Shown here: positions 40,818 to 44,248 of the stretch, piece by piece
Numbering within the stretch: position 1 is the first letter of the stretch
How the letters are laid out: each line of letters opens with the position of its first letter
Source of the DNA: Chara braunii
Taxonomy: Eukaryota > Streptophyta > Charophyceae > Charales > Characeae
NCBI GenBank assembly: GCA_003427395.1
Contig: BFEA01000196.1
Coordinates: 2,012,339-2,056,586 of the forward strand
Length of the DNA stretch: 44,248 bases
Reading direction: 5' to 3'
Made by a program: the position numbers and the translations under genes
Notes under the pieces: model-generated
Told to the model about the DNA's origin: nothing
The model's database searches: none
The model's input: only the letters and a program-made list of their open reading frames with translations

Positions 40818-42555
40818 GCCTTCATGAACGACAAATTACAGCAGCAGAATCTCGGAATCTGAAGTTTTGACCAGACAGCCTTTTCTAGAAGCCTTTCATG
40901 GGCAACAAATCGCCGCAGCCTTGTACTTCATCGCAATGTGTCATGGATTGTCTTATGGGCCACAAATCGCCACAGCCTTGTACTTCGTCGCAATATGTCC
41001 ACCGGCTTGTCTTTTGTCGGCTGCTGCCTTCAGATGTCTGAGATCTTTTTCTTTCGTGAATTGGCGCGAAGAACATTCCTCGGATATTGGGCTAGCAGCA
41101 GCATCCCAGGATGCTTGTTCGGTTTTGTCATTTTTATGTTTTTGTTTCATAGTTCTTCGACTTCATGCCTGCCGAGGCTGCTGTCAGCTTTTGTCGAGAG
41201 CTATGATCGCACCTACCACCATCAAGTGACCAGTTCTTAGCTGGATCTTTGACAAGGCAGAAGTGCAAATGCAAGGACCCATCGCACGTCTTACTTGTCA
41301 GCAAGGGGCTGCTGTACAAGCTGGACGTACTCCTTTGCCTTGTGTCGTACACTATTATCATGTTCTGCTTGGTCAACCAGGTCTAGGTCCATCTTTGACT
41401 GGATTCTACGTTCTGAACCGCACAGATTACAAGGATCAACAGCTATAAACACAGTTCGAGGAAGTAGGACCTTGCTCTTGGTGAGATGATGATGTTTTGC
41501 GTGGCGAATGGTTTGCTTCCGTTCGAATTTGATCTCCCTTGCATTCTCCATGCCTGAACCATCCGCTCCTGGAGAATCTGATGTGATGCGGGATGCGCGA
41601 AGTGATCACGACAGGAAGGACGTGGGTTGGTCTCATGTGTGGAACAACAGTGGAACGCTTGCCATACTTTTGAATCCAGGTCAGACTTTCTTTCTCAGAC
41701 TGGCTGCTTCACTTTCAAATTGGTGCGCTTTGACAGAGCTTCAGTGGGCCAGGGGTCGATGTCGACAGCGTCAGTTTGATCAGATGGCGGCAGGCAGTCG
41801 TAGGTTGTGGTTGTACTGGCGAGGCATCAAAGTGATAATATGGGGAATAATGAATGCCTCGGTGAATTTTCGGAGAGAAGCAGTGGGAACTCCGGGGCCA
41901 CGATTTGCAGAGTAGACTTCCGATGCCTCGGAACGCGGCGTTTTCTTTTCCGCTCTTTTGTATGTCGAGAATTTCTGAACCGCTTCATGGGAGAGCAGTG
42001 AGAGCTGTTCAGCTCAGTGCAATGTGTTTGACAATGGCTGGTCCTGGGGACCTTGAGATCCGAAAATGTCACGCCGAAATGCGATCAACACACCAAGTTC
42101 TTGCATATTTCATATCTTGCTTGTGCCGGGTGTGGTGGTAGTGCTGCTGCTGGTGGTGGTGGTGGTGCCTCTCTGCCTCACCATTCTGTGTATTGTCTGA
42201 ATGATCTCTATTGGCCAGAACCATCACGGGCACTTCAGAATCGACATATTTTTTTAAGTCGGCGTTGGCGTCAACTTTGTGAAGCTGGACTCGTCGTGGT
42301 GGTCTTTTGTGTTTTGCGAAGGGTCAATGTGGCCTCTTGTGTTTCCCCAAGGGTCACGGTACGCAGCAGACCGTCTCATGTGTGAGGTGGGACAGGGCCG
42401 ATAGGCAGCGGCTCTGTTTCCACGCCTGTCTTGCTTGTAGTCAGTCTTCCTCGGACCTTGTCTCGTTCCGCCATTCTCATCACTGATGGCAGTCGTATTA
42501 GGTGATCTGGACTCAAATATGTACAAAGTGCATACAAATATATGTATATTTTGTC
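40818..42555. other. No recognised gene; one 57-bp duplication
   Basis: A unit with CAAATCGCC, GCAGCCTTGTACTTC and TCGCAAT occurs at 40900 and 40957. Open frames of up to 135 codons (for example 41508-41915) have no domain I recognise. GTGGTG repeats lie near 42150. The region may be intron or untranslated sequence of a host gene. Confidence 0.4.
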
Positions 42556-42680
42556 ACACTCTGCCTACGGTTTACCGGGCAGTTCTATTTGACGATATAT
42601 ATATATCTATTTGACGATATATATATTATATTATCTTCTATTTGACGATATATATATTATATTATCTTATATACATATAT
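42556..42680 (+). repeat. Isolated PLE tail fragment
   Basis: TTTGTCACACTCTGCCTACGG, TTTACCGGGCAG and TTTGACGATATA, then two further TTTGACGATATATA units. It is the most distant copy of the tail in this window and lacks the hammerhead. Confidence 0.8.
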
Positions 42681-43684
42681 CATTAATCTGATCACTAATA
42701 TATCTGTAGATGGAAGTTGTAGATCGATGACGAATTCACGCTAGGTAGCTAGCCTACTAAGAGGACTAGCAGCTCTCATATGACAGTCAGTAATCAATGT
42801 TCACTGATGATCTGATGATTCGCATCATACTAGGATAAGTTGGATAACCATGGTAATTAACAACCATGCGTTTAATTATACTCTTAAGATTCTCGAGTAA
42901 TTTTAGCACTACATATCGGTCGCGAGTGATTCTGGTTCTACATCTCGGTCTCGAGTGCCTCAGGTGCTACGTATCTGATTCAGTACAAGCGTCGTTGCCG
43001 CGTCTCTTTCAGCCCGGTGATCAGGAAAGAAATGGCGGTGCGAGCTCGTCAATTGCCATCAGAAATGCCCTGTAATATTCTGTAGGTAGGATAGAAGTGA
43101 TTGATAGAGCCCCCAGCTTATCAGTTTTTTAGGGAGCAAACCCTAGTTAGGAGGAGGTCTGCGACCCTGCGCTTTCTCAGTTGGTCCCGTTGAATCGATG
43201 ACCCGGAGTGACGACGGGTGCGGTAGGTTTTCCTTTCCGTCCTTTTCTCTTTTTTGAAGTTTTTCCACATGATTTTTGAAGAGGCAGTGGGTATTTGAGT
43301 AATTGGCTATGAGGTGGTACATGTTTCAGTCTGCGCCAAGAGCAGCAGCCAGCTGCTAGGAAGGAAACAGGAAGAGGGGTACACTCAGACATGGAATGAT
43401 GGAATCTGGATTTCCCCCCCTCTTGTTCAGACCTTTTCTTCAGTAATCTTTTTTTGTCTTCAAAGATCAATTCACTCTGGACTCTGGAGTCTGGGAACTT
43501 GTGGGAAGTCCAGACCTGTTGAGCAGGTAGCAGTACTCTGAAGACGACCGTGAGTATTTTGCTGAACGTTAGTCTCATTTTGCTCTTTAGAACCTTTTCT
43601 GGCAGTCCATCTCACGAATTCAACTTCGTTTCATTAGGTCCTGGTCTTCGACAGATTGTCATTGCTCGCATTCACATTCTCTCT
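42681..43684. other. No recognised gene
   Basis: An AT-rich part grades into more balanced sequence. The open frames show no domain. CAAACCCTAG near 43138 is a single telomere-like heptamer and not an array. Confidence 0.4.
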
Positions 43685-43765
43685 GCAGTTTTTTTTGCAG
43701 TTTTTTGCAGTTTTTTGCAGTTTTTTGCAGTTTTTTGCAGTTTTTTGCAGTTTTTTGCAGTTTTT
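43685..43765 (+). repeat. 10-bp tandem repeat (GCAGTTTTTT)
   Basis: About eight copies of GCAGTTTTTT, the first with two extra T. On the minus strand the run is AAAAAACTGC. Confidence 0.95.
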
Positions 43766-43872
43766 GGTGTAGTGTGTTTGAATTCATTGCCGGCATCAAG
43801 TGGTCATCTGCAGGAGAGGCATTTGCGCGAGATTTCGCCACTGCAGCTGTTGTGCATGAACTGCAATGAGCA

Positions 43873-44040
43873 CGTCTTCATTCAAGTTCTTTGCAATCAT
43901 GGGACAAGCAGAGATCTGAGCAGCATGGAACCAGCCGATCTGGAAAAGCAGCAGCGCGTCTTCATTCAAGTTCTTTGCAATCATGGGACAAGCAGAGATC
44001 TGAGCAGCATTGAACCAGCTGATCTGGAAAAGCAGCGGAA
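43873..44040 (+). repeat. 84-bp tandem duplication
   Basis: CGTCTTCATTCAAGTTCTTT begins at 43873 and 43957. The units differ at a few positions. The unit length is a multiple of three and lies in an open frame (43550-44059), but the frame also covers the 10-bp repeat and has no domain, so coding is doubtful. Confidence 0.9.
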
Positions 44041-44188
44041 AGTCAGTGCGGCAGGTTAGACTCCTGCGGTGATGGAACTCTACTGTACACTTTGTATTGG
44101 GAATGGAGATCCGCATGCGACTGCTACCTGCAGGTTTGCTTCTACTTGTAACAATCAATCCTGGAAAACGCAGAAAGTTCTCTGAGAG

Positions 44189-44190
<2 letters not shown>

Positions 44191-44248
<58 letters not shown>
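44191..44248 (+). repeat. GT microsatellite, runs off the window
   Basis: Uninterrupted GT repeats to the last base. Confidence 0.97.

Noticed and set aside
41508-41915. 135-codon open frame as a host gene
   Set aside because: No recognisable motif and no codon or neighbour evidence; left as unassigned.
43135-43150. Telomere-like CCCTA motif
   Set aside because: A single heptamer, not an array.
43550-44059. 169-codon protein with Phe-rich hydrophobic segment
   Set aside because: The hydrophobic part is the translated 10-bp GCAGTTTTTT repeat; no domain or other support.

Overview
This window is nuclear DNA from a plant-lineage eukaryote, most likely a streptophyte alga such as Chara. The evidence is: layers of decayed retroelements; Ty3-type elements primed by initiator-Met tRNA; a 23S rRNA scrap of plastid type; a broken copy of a plant-like mitochondrial lipoamide dehydrogenase; abundant microsatellites; and assembly Ns at 20069-20482. 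The Chara assignment comes from remembered similarity of the gag-like proteins and was not checked. Nothing bacterial, phage-like or CRISPR-like is present.

Layout. (1) 1-4130: a Penelope-like element (PLE). It has a terminal repeat with a hammerhead-ribozyme motif (146-182), a conserved non-coding block (1151-1211), a broken PLE reverse transcriptase (about 1729-3340) and a Pro-rich tail. (2) 4171-9682: an LTR retrotransposon with gag and a zinc knuckle but no pol. (3) 9690-11851: the front half of a second PLE, encoding a RING-like cysteine-rich protein. (4) 11852-19790: a minus-strand Ty3/Gypsy element with complete LTRs, PBS, polypurine tract, gag, protease, RT, integrase and a chromodomain-like C terminus, inserted into an AT tract of that PLE. 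(5) 19791-24968: PLE debris with a plastid 23S fragment, a sequence gap, tandem hammerhead repeats, a second RING-like gene copy, several truncated hammerhead tails and a head-to-head inverted pair. (6) 24969-26890: no recognisable gene; a strong imperfect hairpin at 26301-26408. (7) 26891-36770: a plus-strand Ty3/Gypsy element of the same lineage, carrying many nonsense changes and internal duplications. (8) 36795-37223: a lipoamide dehydrogenase pseudogene. (9) 37230-44248: sequence that looks less transposon-like, with one plausible host exon or gene (38188-39399, TP-repeat protein), a roughly 30-bp minisatellite and several short tandem duplications.

No mobile element here looks autonomous. 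The part most worth follow-up is the PLE family. Its terminal repeat combines a hammerhead core with a conserved nested inverted repeat just upstream. Its front region encodes a double RING-like protein, and its reverse transcriptase lies downstream of a shared non-coding block. Fragments of this family occur at least ten times, almost always ending in a TGACGATATATA motif and a TA tract.
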